Source: Porphyromonas sp. (GTDB lineage Bacteria > Bacteroidota > Bacteroidia > Bacteroidales > Porphyromonadaceae). Taken from it: DNA of 48,527 nt. The DNA is taken from NCBI RefSeq assembly GCF_030529325.1, contig NZ_JAUMXC010000015.1, positions 1 through 48,527 of the forward strand. Reading direction: 5' to 3'. Below, piece by piece: positions 34,114-44,000 of this stretch. The notes beneath the pieces were generated by a model. It saw only the letters and a program-made list of their open reading frames with translations, had not been told where the DNA came from and did no database searches. A program made the position numbers and the translations under genes. Numbering within the stretch: the stretch's first letter is position 1; each line of letters opens with the position of its first letter.

Positions 34114-34140
34114 TAACATGGCGCATCAAGTTAGAGATTT
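34114..34140. repeat. Dispersed palindromic repeat, copy 3, degenerate (GTTGTCTAACTTG family)
   Basis: AAAGTTGCCTAACATG followed by GCGCATCAAGTTAGAGATTT keeps two opposed arms of the family with several changes. It lies immediately downstream of the glycosyltransferase stop codon side (34166). Family membership rests on the shared core and linker. Confidence 0.5.
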
Positions 34141-34165
34141 CGATTTGTCGCCTTCTGTACGTTCG

Positions 34166-35449
34166 TCAACGTTCTGCTCTACTCTCAAGGGCAAGCCTGT
34201 AGAGCTCCCTGACCTGAGCAGCAACGGCATCGGAGTGAAAAGGTGCCGCAGTCGCACTGATATGCTCTCTATCACCCAAAAGATCCGGAGTATCAGATAG
34301 TCTCACAAGAGCTTGCGCCATTGCTGTGGTATCATAAGGGGGGATAAGGATACCGCTTGCATCCTCTCGGATAATATCCGGAACACCTCCGACTCTGAAA
34401 GCCAACACCGGAGTCCCACAAGAAATGGACTCAAGGATGGTCTGACCAAAAGTTTCAAAAAGAGAGGTCGAAAGAGTCACACGAGAACTGCTGTATAAAG
34501 ATGCCAATTGGTCAGGGGATGAGATATTTCCAAGGCTCTTGACAGAGACCGGAAAGTCCTCAAGAGCATGAGGACTTTTAGGAGTCCCGACACAGACAAA
34601 CGTAGCCTTTTGGGCAAAGTCAGATGATATCTCGCATACCTTTATGAGAGCTTCCTTACAGAGCTCCAAACCCTTGATCGGATCATCGGGTCGAGCTGCA
34701 ACAAAAAGCATTTGAAAACAGCTCGAACCCTCCCCTACACGTGGGTAAAAGATAGAAGTATCTATCATATTGGGCACGACAGAGACTCTTGCGGAGGAGG
34801 CAAGTCCGGAACTACTGACCTTGGAAGCAACATCTTGACTCACTGCCAAGAAATGGATATCGGAATAAGGGAGAAGGCTTTTGCGCTCAAACTGTCGCCA
34901 TGCAAGGTCATTTTTATCTTGAGTCGAAAGCATAGGACAGTCTCCGCAATGGCTTGAAGACTTTTCACAGCACCGGGTCTGCCCCTGATGAGTATAGTAT
35001 GGGATATGGCATCCGCCCGTAATAGGCCAAAGGTCATGAAGGGTCCAAAAGACAGGCTTCCCCGTGCGCATAATGGCATCAAGACCTCGGAGAGAAAGAA
35101 AACCGTGCTGGACCCAATGCACATGGATAATGTCTGCCCACTCCACCCACGGGTGGTGGGAGATATCTGTACCACTATCTTCGGGGGAAAACTTGAACAA
35201 TCGACTCCGGTCATAGCCGACATGAGGCAACAGCATAAGACGCTCGGAGAAAAAGGCAGTCTTCCACCTCAACTTACCCCAAAAACCTTGATAAAAGGAG
35301 GTTATATACTTATCCTCTACTCCATCTGCAGGAGCAGCAACGAGCATACGGGCATCGACACCGACACCTCTCAAAGCCTCCAACAGTCTCCGACAGGCAA
35401 CGGCAGCTCCCCCACCATGGAGATATGTATTGATCAAAAGGACTTTCAT
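34166..35449 (-). CDS. Glycosyltransferase family 4 protein
   Basis: The 427-residue cytoplasmic GT-B enzyme has the N-terminal LLINTYLHGGGAAVACRRLLEAL loop and the acceptor-side segment WADIIHVHWVQHGFLS. The C-terminal donor domain contains SLFETFGQTILESISCGTPVLAFRVGGVPDII, the E-x7-E motif region of GT4 retaining enzymes. A cysteine cluster GGCHIPYYTHQGQTRCCEKS then SSHCGDCPML (about 147-175) resembles that in WcaC-type transferases and could bind metal. The gene overlaps the malQ stop by four bases (ATGA at 35446-35449), so the two are translationally coupled. The coupling suggests a role in polysaccharide or glycogen-related synthesis, but GT4 enzymes are diverse and the substrate is not shown. 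Confidence 0.88.
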   Translation of the reverse strand: MKVLLINTYLHGGGAAVACRRLLEALRGVGVDARMLVAAPADGVEDKYITSFYQGFWGKLRWKTAFFSERLMLLPHVGYDRSRLFKFSPEDSGTDISHHPWVEWADIIHVHWVQHGFLSLRGLDAIMRTGKPVFWTLHDLWPITGGCHIPYYTHQGQTRCCEKSSSHCGDCPMLSTQDKNDLAWRQFERKSLLPYSDIHFLAVSQDVASKVSSSGLASSARVSVVPNMIDTSIFYPRVGEGSSCFQMLFVAARPDDPIKGLELCKEALIKVCEISSDFAQKATFVCVGTPKSPHALEDFPVSVKSLGNISSPDQLASLYSSSRVTLSTSLFETFGQTILESISCGTPVLAFRVGGVPDIIREDASGILIPPYDTTAMAQALVRLSDTPDLLGDREHISATAAPFHSDAVAAQVRELYRLALESRAER

Positions 35450-37899
35450 TGCGTCAAGGCTCTTATCTTTACAGTCAGGTCTGCATCATCCATCAATTCC
35501 TCGACCGAACCATACATACGGTAGTTCCAGATATGATGAGCATCCTCAGGAATATTGATACGCTCGTCACAAGGAGAGACAGTAGAGCCGTATCCGGATA
35601 ATACGCTCCAATCCTGAAGAGGAAGGATGACAAAGAGGGCAGAAGTCCGGAAGAGAGAAGCGATGAGAGCATCCGGAGCAAAAGGCTGATCCGAGAGGTA
35701 AAAAGCCTTGATCTCTTGTTGCTCTTGTGAAGAGAGATTTTCCCACCATTCCCTCAATGCCGGCATATCGTGAGTGGAAGTACTCAAGACCGAAAGCATA
35801 GGGATATGATCCTTACAGACAATGGCATGAGATGGTGTTTTGGACATGCGAAGGATCTCAAGCGAAAGGATCTCACAACTTGACAATACTTCGCCCACAC
35901 TACGGGGCAACATACCGAGATCTTCGGCACAGAGGAGCATATCCGATGCCGTCATCAGGCTTCGGAGACGCTCAAGAGCAGTCTGTCGCCACAGTTCCTC
36001 ATTGCGATAATAGTAATACTCATCATGGAGCGACATGAGAGCGTGAGCCGTTTCCTCTCCGACTTCACTATTATGGATCACTCGTGAAAGCATGACTCGG
36101 GGATGATAGTACCCCAAATCATCCCGTACCAGCAGGCGATGATCGGGCTGCGCCTCATCACTCAAGATTTCGGGAGACATGATACCCCTTTCGACAAGCT
36201 CCTCAGCCGAGTAACCCAGAGCCGGTGCAAAATGCCCGAGACAAGGATCTGACTCTCCCCGCGGTGCACTCCAAATCCTAAAAAAGCCAAGGATGTGATC
36301 AATCCGTATAGCATGAAAGTACTTCCCCATTGTAGAGAGACGCCTACGCCACCACTTGTACCCATCGGCACTCATGACATCCCAATTGTACGTAGGGAAG
36401 CCCCAAAGTTGACCTTTTTCTGAGAATGCATCTGGAGGAGCTCCTGCGTTCCGATCGGTATTGAAAAGAAGTGGTTCGACCCAAACATCAACACTGTTGT
36501 ATCCCACACCTATTGGCAAATCTCCCTTGAGGAGGATACCATACTCATCGGCCTTGGAGCGCAATGCCTTCAACTGAGCATAAAGATGATATTGCACAAA
36601 AGCATGGAGCATCACCTCTGTATGTGCCTCGAGATCTTCAACCTTCCGGCAGGAAGTCCACTGAGCCAAGACCCTGTGATACTCGGGGAAAGAAGTGACT
36701 TCCCTACGAGGATGTCGCTCCCTTAGTGTACAGAAAAGACAATATGCCGTCAACTGGTCACCTCCCTCGGTCCAAAAATTCAGAAAGTCAGACGATTCAT
36801 ACCCTTTGTATCTATACCACCGGTCAAAGCAATACTTGATGATTTCCCACTTCAAGTTCAATGATTCAAGATAAGCTACCGTGGGTAGAGCATTGAGTTG
36901 GGAGGCTGTTTCTCTCCAGCTTTTGACTTCAGGGGAAGTCTCAAAGAAAGGGAGCTCCTCGACAGAGAGATACAAGGGATTGAGCCCGTAAGTCGTCACA
37001 CTGTTGTATGGATAAGTATCCCTCAGAGTACCGGTGAATGCCGTGTCATATATAGGTAAAAGTTGATATACCCTTTGGCCGGTCTTATGCAGCCACTCCA
37101 AAAGAGTCTGAGCATCTCTAAGATCTCCGACACCGTAAGATCGACTTGTACGGATAGAAAACAAAGGAAGGACTGTTCCTGCAAGCTGATGAGGCAATCG
37201 GCACATATCCACCTCAAAACGCGGAGGATCGACATACCTCACGTCGGAGGCGTCATGGGAAGAAAGAGCTCTGTTATCCCCTACTTCCCAGAGATAAGAA
37301 CCATCCTTTTGACGGAAAACAAATTTATAGCAAGTATCTTCATCGGGGCAAGTGAAGTGATAGTCATCTTCGCATCTTGCCAAAAGCAATCCATTGTCAG
37401 GTTGCCACGAGCCGAGAGACTCGGATGCCCCACAGACTATCAGCTCCCCCTCCCAAAGATGGGGGAAGTGCACTGCAACGACCTTCGCCTTGTCTCTCAG
37501 GGATATAGGCGAAGAGGGCGCATTATCCTTGAGACCAAAAAGAGTAGAGACGGGCTCTCTCCTCATCCGGTGAGCCGGAGTCTCGTCTATCCACCGATCG
37601 TGTATAGACAAAAACTCACAAGAGTCATCATCAACACGCAGTGTATGTGCCACGGGGGCCTCAAAACGGACGGGAATATCCGAACGTTCAAGCCTGTAAT
37701 TATACCTTATGGTGAAGCCTTTACTGTTTGGAGGAAAGCTCTCTCTCGGAATGGACACACGCCACAACCCGGCGTCTTGACTCATGGAAAAACGCTCATG
37801 CCTACTCTCCCCTTCCTCATCGAAAAAGAACTCCCCGACCCAGACGAGTCGGCTGTCTGTATCAAAGACATGATACTCTATGCCAAAATGCAACTCCAC
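35446..37899 (-). CDS. malQ: 4-alpha-glucanotransferase (GH77) with N-terminal starch-binding domains
   Basis: The enzyme rearranges alpha-1,4-glucan chains during maltodextrin and glycogen use. At 817 residues it is longer than E. coli MalQ (694) because of two N-terminal CBM20-like domains (about 1-110 and 135-245; ELIVCGASESLGSWQPDNG is the typical second-domain start). This is the architecture of plant DPE2 and many Bacteroidetes MalQ proteins. The GH77 catalytic residues are visible: nucleophile Asp534 in AIRIDHILGFFR, acid/base Glu659 in CAEDLG, and Asp711 in TSTHDMPALREWW. It lies 31 bases downstream of pfkA and overlaps the glycosyltransferase gene. This links glucan processing to glycolysis. 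Confidence 0.95.
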   Translation of the reverse strand: MELHFGIEYHVFDTDSRLVWVGEFFFDEEGESRHERFSMSQDAGLWRVSIPRESFPPNSKGFTIRYNYRLERSDIPVRFEAPVAHTLRVDDDSCEFLSIHDRWIDETPAHRMRREPVSTLFGLKDNAPSSPISLRDKAKVVAVHFPHLWEGELIVCGASESLGSWQPDNGLLLARCEDDYHFTCPDEDTCYKFVFRQKDGSYLWEVGDNRALSSHDASDVRYVDPPRFEVDMCRLPHQLAGTVLPLFSIRTSRSYGVGDLRDAQTLLEWLHKTGQRVYQLLPIYDTAFTGTLRDTYPYNSVTTYGLNPLYLSVEELPFFETSPEVKSWRETASQLNALPTVAYLESLNLKWEIIKYCFDRWYRYKGYESSDFLNFWTEGGDQLTAYCLFCTLRERHPRREVTSFPEYHRVLAQWTSCRKVEDLEAHTEVMLHAFVQYHLYAQLKALRSKADEYGILLKGDLPIGVGYNSVDVWVEPLLFNTDRNAGAPPDAFSEKGQLWGFPTYNWDVMSADGYKWWRRRLSTMGKYFHAIRIDHILGFFRIWSAPRGESDPCLGHFAPALGYSAEELVERGIMSPEILSDEAQPDHRLLVRDDLGYYHPRVMLSRVIHNSEVGEETAHALMSLHDEYYYYRNEELWRQTALERLRSLMTASDMLLCAEDLGMLPRSVGEVLSSCEILSLEILRMSKTPSHAIVCKDHIPMLSVLSTSTHDMPALREWWENLSSQEQQEIKAFYLSDQPFAPDALIASLFRTSALFVILPLQDWSVLSGYGSTVSPCDERINIPEDAHHIWNYRMYGSVEELMDDADLTVKIRALTQ

Positions 37900-37930
37900 A
37901 ACCAGGACTGTTTACAGGAAACAAAAAAAC

Positions 37931-38950
37931 TCATTCCCTCGGAAGTCCGAACGAAATACCCATACGACGCCCTTGTACAATGAGCTCATTGTCCGGCTCG
38001 ACCAACTTAAGCCGTCCGGCAACTTCCGACAGTGCGATGTGACTGAGTGCCCCCTTGTGCATACGCACCATCACGCCGAATTGACCCTGAGCGACGAGTT
38101 GAGCCGCGTGTCCTCCCATACGAGTACCGAGATTGCGATCTGTTGCAGATGGAGCTCCCCCACGTTGGACATAACCAAGCACTGTCTCTCTACACTCGAT
38201 AGAAGTCTCCTCCGAAAGTATCTTACTGAGTCTGTGACCCGGACGCTTTTTCCCATTGATCTCAATACCCTCGGCCACCACGATGATGGAGTGACGCTTG
38301 CCTGCCCGAGCTCTATCGACGATGACAGTCTTGATCTCTTCGATGTCAAAACCAAGTTCAGGCAAAAGGATCACATCGGCAGCTCCGGCCATACCGGCAT
38401 GCAAAGCAATCCAGCCTGCATGATGCCCCATGACCTCGACTACCATGACGCGATTGTGCGAAGCCGCCGTACTGTGCAGACGATCGATAGCTTCGGTCGC
38501 AATACTTACAGCCGTGTCAAATCCGAAAGTAACATCAGTTCCCCAGACATCATTATCTATGGTCTTTGGGATAGCGACAACATTCAGACCAAGATCCGAG
38601 ACGATCTTGGCAGTCTTCATCGTACCATTGCCTCCGATGGCAACGATAGCGTCAAGGCCCAAGTCATGATAAGCACGACAAAACTCGTTGGCAAAAGCCT
38701 CATCCTGCAATAATGCCTTCCCCACACGTCCCTCACGAGAAGTGCCGAGAATAGTCCCACCCAAGTGTAGGATACCACTCAGTTTATCCATATCAAGGAC
38801 TTCATAACTGTGCGCAGGGATTCCCGAAAAACCTTTATGAAAACCCAAGACCTCCATGCCATGAGCAACCATGGCAGTCTTACCTACTCCCCTTATCGTT
38901 GCGTTTATACCCGGACAATCTCCCCCCGAAGTAATTATGCCTATTCTCAT
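37931..38950 (-). CDS. pfkA: 6-phosphofructokinase
   Basis: The enzyme phosphorylates fructose 6-phosphate to the 1,6-bisphosphate. The 339-residue chain starts MRIGIITSGGDCPGINATIR (phosphate-donor loop). The catalytic segment is AIPKTIDNDVWGTD with base Asp132, followed by MVVEVMGHHAGWIA. Donor-specificity positions are mixed. GGNGT at 106-110 has Gly109 (ATP-type, E. coli Gly104), with Asn108 where E. coli has the Mg-binding Asp103. Lys129 matches E. coli position 124, where a lysine is typical of pyrophosphate-using forms. This is a group-III-like pattern, and ATP use is likely but not certain. It is the first gene of pfkA-malQ-glycosyltransferase. Confidence 0.92.
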   Translation of the reverse strand: MRIGIITSGGDCPGINATIRGVGKTAMVAHGMEVLGFHKGFSGIPAHSYEVLDMDKLSGILHLGGTILGTSREGRVGKALLQDEAFANEFCRAYHDLGLDAIVAIGGNGTMKTAKIVSDLGLNVVAIPKTIDNDVWGTDVTFGFDTAVSIATEAIDRLHSTAASHNRVMVVEVMGHHAGWIALHAGMAGAADVILLPELGFDIEEIKTVIVDRARAGKRHSIIVVAEGIEINGKKRPGHRLSKILSEETSIECRETVLGYVQRGGAPSATDRNLGTRMGGHAAQLVAQGQFGVMVRMHKGALSHIALSEVAGRLKLVEPDNELIVQGRRMGISFGLPRE

Positions 38951-39128
38951 ATACCCTTATGCTTATTTAATGACTAAGGTAGCAAAAAATACCGACTGTT
39001 CGTCACAGAAAAGCCCCACTCTACTCAACACCGACGGCTATAACGATAAATGATAGAAAGTCGACCAATAGGATTTACCCCAATGACATAAACCTACCCT
39101 CCCCACATCTACATATCCCGATCCCCGT

Positions 39129-39257
39129 CACTCATCCATATCTCTCACATCCTACCACTCATTCTAATATCTTATCCCTACCTACTCGTGATTCTCGCCC
39201 GATCACTCATTCCCATCTCTCATTCCCCACCACTCATATCTCGTCTCTCATCACTCA
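39129..39257. repeat. Degenerate CACTCAT short-repeat tract
   Basis: CACTCAT occurs at 39129, 39156, 39204 and 39231, and a shortened CACTCA near 39252. The spacings are 27, 48, 27 and 21 bases. Related TCTCATT and TCTCAT words lie between. The tract is pyrimidine-rich on the plus strand and lies in the pfkA-susD gap, with no coding frame. Confidence 0.5.
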
Positions 39258-39304
39258 AAAAAATCAGCTCACCCCTTCACAATATCGCGGCTTGCCTCCT
39301 CTCC

Positions 39305-39362
39305 TGAAGAGGCAAAAAAGGTTGTCCGACTTGACACATCAAGTTAGACAACCTCATTCATC
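39305..39362. repeat. Dispersed palindromic repeat, copy 4 (GTTGTCTAACTTG family)
   Basis: AAAAAAGGTTGTCCGACTTG, then CATCAAGTTAGACAACCT and a third degenerate arm CATCAAGGTAGGCACG, repeat the three-arm order of copies 1 (reverse complement) and 2. The copy lies between pfkA and susD. The rest of the gap 38951-39463 holds the CACTCAT tract and nothing else recognisable. Confidence 0.8.
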
Positions 39363-39463
39363 AAGGTAGGCACGTGAATTTCGGGAGATATACATCCTAC
39401 CCCAATCGTTTATCAAATGATCCTCCATACAACAGGGTTTTCCGCAGTTCACAGCATAACCCC

Positions 39464-39506
39464 AAGAAAAAATGGTGGCAAGTCATTTGACTGACTTACC
39501 ACCATT
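39464..39506 (-). terminator. Hairpin terminator after susD
   Basis: AATGGTGGCAAGTCA (39471-39485) pairs with TGACTTACCACCATT (39492-39506). The single odd pair is a G-U wobble only in the minus-strand transcript. A TTTTTCTT run follows on that strand. Confidence 0.8.
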
Positions 39507-39543
39507 GCTTTTAATTTAGAAAACTCTTAAACTAAACCTCTAA

Positions 39544-41073
39544 TTATAGATTAAGTCCCAAGTTAGGATTGTTTAGTCTTTCATTTTCAGGAATCTTGAA
39601 ATACATCCTCTTATCATCGTAAGGGATAGAGATTTCACGATTTTCTGCATCGAAACGAATCTTACCGGTGTGTACTGTTGCCTTGAAGCGCTTCAAAGCC
39701 AAGTAAGACTTACCTTCGCCGACAAACTCAAGTCTGAACTGCTTGTAGATTTCATCCTTAAGAGCCTGACCTGTAAGAGCATCAAGATAAGAAAGGTCTG
39801 TGATTCTTTCCTTTAGGAAGTTCTTAAGAACAGCCTTAGCTTCATCATCCTTGTTCAAGAATGCTTTTGCCTCAGCATTCAAAAGATGCATTTCACTGAC
39901 TCTCATGTAGATATAGTCCGCATCGATTGCTCTCTGGCCTGAGATCTTTCTGTCCGCGTGGAAGAACTTGTTATAAGGGACATTAATGAAAGCCTCGCTT
40001 CCGAAATTTTTTCTAAGGTCTCCGAATTGTTTTCTACGAACATCATCCTGTCTCATAGAGTCATAAAGTTTGTCATCGATGCACTTAGGCTCACCTGCAA
40101 CAGCGTATGAGTATGTAAAGATGTCGCACTGTCCCCACCAAGAGTAAAGGCCAATATTCATAGTAGGATTGATGTCTGTACCCCACATAACATCCTTCAC
40201 ATTGACATCATTGAAACCACCTCCGGTCTTAGTCACCGGATCATAAACGACTTCCGCAGCAGTCATAGGAGCATAGTCGGGTTTCGCCATCAACTCCGCA
40301 GTCAAAGTCTCAACCTTATCGTATTGTCCCATTGCTGCATAAGTAAGAGCAAGGAATGCAGATGCAAGGTCAGCGTTAAACTGAGACTTGTTTGCACGTT
40401 GGAAGTCAGCAAGGAGAGTTTTTGCCTTCTCCAAGTCAGAGATAATAAGATCATAAACTTCCTTCTGTGTAGAAACAGGGTTGTTTACCTTAACGGTAGT
40501 CGTATAGATAGGACACAACTGATCGTTCGGACGATATTCGGGAGCGAATAGCTGTGCCAAATAGTAGTAAGCGTGACCTCTCATCACCAACGCCTGACCC
40601 ATCTGATGTCTTGCAGATGTCTGCGAGGCCTCAAATTTTGCATCTGCGCCACCCATAGAATCGATAATACCATTAGCCGTAAAGATAAGACGGAAATAAT
40701 ACCTCCAAGGTGTATAGTGGTTGATGTTTGTATAGTCTACTGTTGATTTATACCTCTGGAGGTCACCATGCCAACCGTAGTCGTTTGCAGTCTTTATAAA
40801 GTCCCCGCAAAGGATATCCGTAAAGAGATCTATAGATCTCTGTCCAAAATCTGCGTCACCTGCAGTCCCCCCGGCTTTCGGAGTATAAAGCCATGAGTAC
40901 ATACCTGGGATAAGGCCCTCTATAATTTCTGCAGCAATGGCAGGATTTTCTGACATTTTTTGGAGTTTTGTCCCTGATACTTGTTCTGTCGGCTCTGTTT
41001 CGAGGAAGTCCTTTTTACATCCCGAAAGCATCAAGCCCACAGTAATGAATAGTATAAAATATCTTGTTTTCAT
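39544..41073 (-). CDS. RagB/SusD family nutrient-binding lipoprotein
   Basis: The 509-residue product has a lipoprotein signal peptide with LSGC at Cys19 followed by KKDFLETEPTEQVSG, the usual SusD start. Helical TPR-like segments include QMGQALVMRGHAYYYLAQLFAPEYRPND, the conserved RA-x-AYFYL pattern, then DLEKAKTLLAD and a C-terminal RLEFVGEGKSYLALKRFKAT box with R-x-E-x-x-x-EG. It forms the surface lid of the SusC transporter and binds the ligand. Its gene follows susC by 14 bases. No glycoside hydrolase, peptidase, sigma/anti-sigma or hybrid regulator gene lies beside the pair. The substrate (glycan or, as for RagAB, peptides) cannot be told from the sequence. Confidence 0.94.
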   Translation of the reverse strand: MKTRYFILFITVGLMLSGCKKDFLETEPTEQVSGTKLQKMSENPAIAAEIIEGLIPGMYSWLYTPKAGGTAGDADFGQRSIDLFTDILCGDFIKTANDYGWHGDLQRYKSTVDYTNINHYTPWRYYFRLIFTANGIIDSMGGADAKFEASQTSARHQMGQALVMRGHAYYYLAQLFAPEYRPNDQLCPIYTTTVKVNNPVSTQKEVYDLIISDLEKAKTLLADFQRANKSQFNADLASAFLALTYAAMGQYDKVETLTAELMAKPDYAPMTAAEVVYDPVTKTGGGFNDVNVKDVMWGTDINPTMNIGLYSWWGQCDIFTYSYAVAGEPKCIDDKLYDSMRQDDVRRKQFGDLRKNFGSEAFINVPYNKFFHADRKISGQRAIDADYIYMRVSEMHLLNAEAKAFLNKDDEAKAVLKNFLKERITDLSYLDALTGQALKDEIYKQFRLEFVGEGKSYLALKRFKATVHTGKIRFDAENREISIPYDDKRMYFKIPENERLNNPNLGLNL

Positions 41074-41087
41074 AGTTTCAAATGTGT

Positions 41088-44000
41088 TTAGAAGTTGATG
41101 CTTAAGCCTGCAGTTACAGTGGTCATAGGATTATATGTAAGAGTTGAAGAGCCTCCGGACAATGATGTGGATGGATTGAAACCTCTTCTTGCACTCCACA
41201 ATGCAAGGTTATCACCGGACACCCAAACTTTTAGATTCTTCACATTGACCGCAGACAGCCATTCTTTAGGAATATTGTATCCAAGTCTTGCATTTGCAAA
41301 ATGTAGGAACGAGTTGGAAGTCAAGAAACGAGAAGATCTCGAGGCAACATTACTGTCCAATCCATTATTAAGTCTTGGAATATCTGAAGTCTTGTTTTCA
41401 GGAGTCCATCTGTCTCTCATATCCACGTGCCAGTTGCTCTTACCGACTTGCTCATTATCCATAAGAGTCGCATAAACGCCGTCATAACCATAACCACCCA
41501 AGCTATAGATGAATTGGAGGTTGAGCTCAAGACCCTTGAATCCGGCTGCCAAGCTGACACCACCACGGACAGTAGCAAGAGCACTCTTGCCGATATAGAA
41601 CTGGCTGGCATCCTGATATACAGAAGTCACTGACTTACCGACTTTAGCATCAGGATTCTTATACAAGAACTCTTCATAACTTCCGATAGGAGCATCACCT
41701 TTAGAGAAAGTGCCATCTTCATCCTTATCCCAGAAGTACATTGTCCATTGAGAAAGACCGGTTTCGTCATCGACCCCTACATACTCTCTCATGTAGTAGT
41801 CAAAAAGGGATCTTCCTTTCTGACGACCATATCCACCCACAGAAGTATCGATATACTTAGGCTCACCTGTAGATGGTTCTATAGGCATTCTAAGCATCTT
41901 GTTGGACAAGAATCCGGCATTAACTTTGAGATCAAGGAAGTAATCCTTAGTCTTCAAAAGCTGAGCAGTCAAGTCAATATCGACACCCTGATTTTGGAGG
42001 CGACCATCGTTTACCTTGATGATGGCATAACCATTGGATGGGGCAACACGTCTGTCATAGATCAAGTCGGAGGATATCTTGTTATAATACTCCACACTAC
42101 CGGTGAGATATTTGCCAAGACTGAACTCGACACCGAGCTGAAGCATGCTTGACCTTTCCCATGTCAAATCGGGATTTCCCTTAGTATCTAAGGCAAGTGC
42201 AAGATTTCCCCCATCATTCTTGATGTCATAAAGATCTCTACCCGCATAGTAACCAATACCATCCTGTTGACCGAGTGTACCATAACTTGCTTTAAGCTTA
42301 AGGAATGGAAGCCATTTTATGTCCTTCATAAACTCCTCGGCAGAGACTTCCCAAGCTAAACCCACAGAGCCAAAGTTACCCCACTTATTGTTGACGAAGC
42401 GAGAAGAACCATCTCGACGGAATGTACCGGAGATAAAGTACTTGTTGGCATAGTCATACATTGCCTGAGCGAAGTAACTTTCAAGTCTATACGTATCTGT
42501 ACGTCCTGTAGGAGGAGTATCAAAAGCAATCGCATTGCTCAAATCATCATTGAATGGATCAACAAGATTCCTCTTAAGAACAGCATCACGTGTGAAAGAG
42601 TAATAGTTTGCTTCGTGAGCTCCGAAAGCCTCAATCGAGTGCTTGTCAAACTTCTTTGTATAGCGAAGAATACTAAGGAAGTTGTATGTAGCAAGATTGG
42701 TCATAACATGGTAGATGGTTCCCTTTGAGTTTCCGGAATCTCCGTACCATTTGTTACCTCTCTGCTTGTTGAAAGAGTTGTAGAATGTTCCTCCTAATGT
42801 ATTTTCAAAAGTAAAACCATCCAAAAATCTCAAAACAACGTTACCATTGTAAGTCACCTCGTTACGCTCGGTTCTATTTGTGTTATAAATAGCATCTGCC
42901 AAACCATTTGAACGTCCCGAGAAACCACGACCATCACCATAATCAAACTCATACTGGTTGGCAAAGTATGGGCTCATGATCTTATTACCTTCCTTGTCTC
43001 TCGTATAAACAGGATAAATAGGAGGCATACCATCCACGAAATGGAAAAGGTTTGCAGAAGAATATCCTGACTGCCCGGAACTGTTTGATGCAGAGTTAGC
43101 ATAAGACAAAGAAGCCTTAGCCTTCATCCAAGTATAAGGATTCATCTCAACGTTTAGACGACTTGTGATACGACTGAAGTCAGATCCCTTGTTGATACCC
43201 TTGTCAGAGAGGTAGCCGACAGACATAAATCCTCTCATCTTATCAGTACCTCCGGAGAGTTGCAAGTTGCCTTCTGTTCTATTGGAGCTTTGGAAAGCCT
43301 CATCCTCCCAAACTTCAGGGGTATATCTGCGCTCCAATCCTGCAAAAACTTTACCGGTTGTAGGATCTATAACCGCGTTAGGTTCTGCCTTGTAATAGTT
43401 ATACTTTGTGTTGATTCCGGATTCTCCAAAGATGTTGTTAGACGCCCATACTCGTGCCTCTGCATCGCTTAGAGGATCTTTTTTTCTTTGCATTGCCAAC
43501 ATATGCAAACCGGACCAACCCATTTCAAGGTATTCATCCGGAGACTTGATGATATCGTGACGTGGCAACCAAACGGAATTGACACCATACTTGATATCTC
43601 CACTGATATTCATTGCGCCGCTACGACCTGACTTTGTAGTGATGACGATCACACCATTGGCACCTCTGGCTCCATAAATTGATGTAGATGCAGCATCCTT
43701 CAAAAGTGTAGTAGACTCGATATCTGCAGGGTTGAGAGAAGCTGTTTGACCCGAGAAAGGCACACCATCAACAACGATGAGCGGGGATCTACCGGCATTT
43801 ACAGAGCCGACCCCTCTTACATAAAGGTCTGCTTCAGTACCGGGCTGACCATTGGTATTGACAACGTTAACACCAGGCACCTCTCCCGCGAGAGCCTGTG
43901 TAACGTTCGCAACGTTCTTTTTCTCAATAGCCTCGGCTTTCACCGTTACCGCAGAACCTGTAAATGATCTCTTGGTACCGGAGCTATAACCAAATGCCAC

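Noticed and set aside
37063-37983. 306-codon plus-strand open frame over malQ
   Set aside because: Antisense shadow of malQ; the GH77 catalytic residues are on the minus strand.
39129-39257. Possible CRISPR array from the repeated CACTCAT words
   Set aside because: Repeats are only seven bases, spacing is irregular and no cas genes are nearby.
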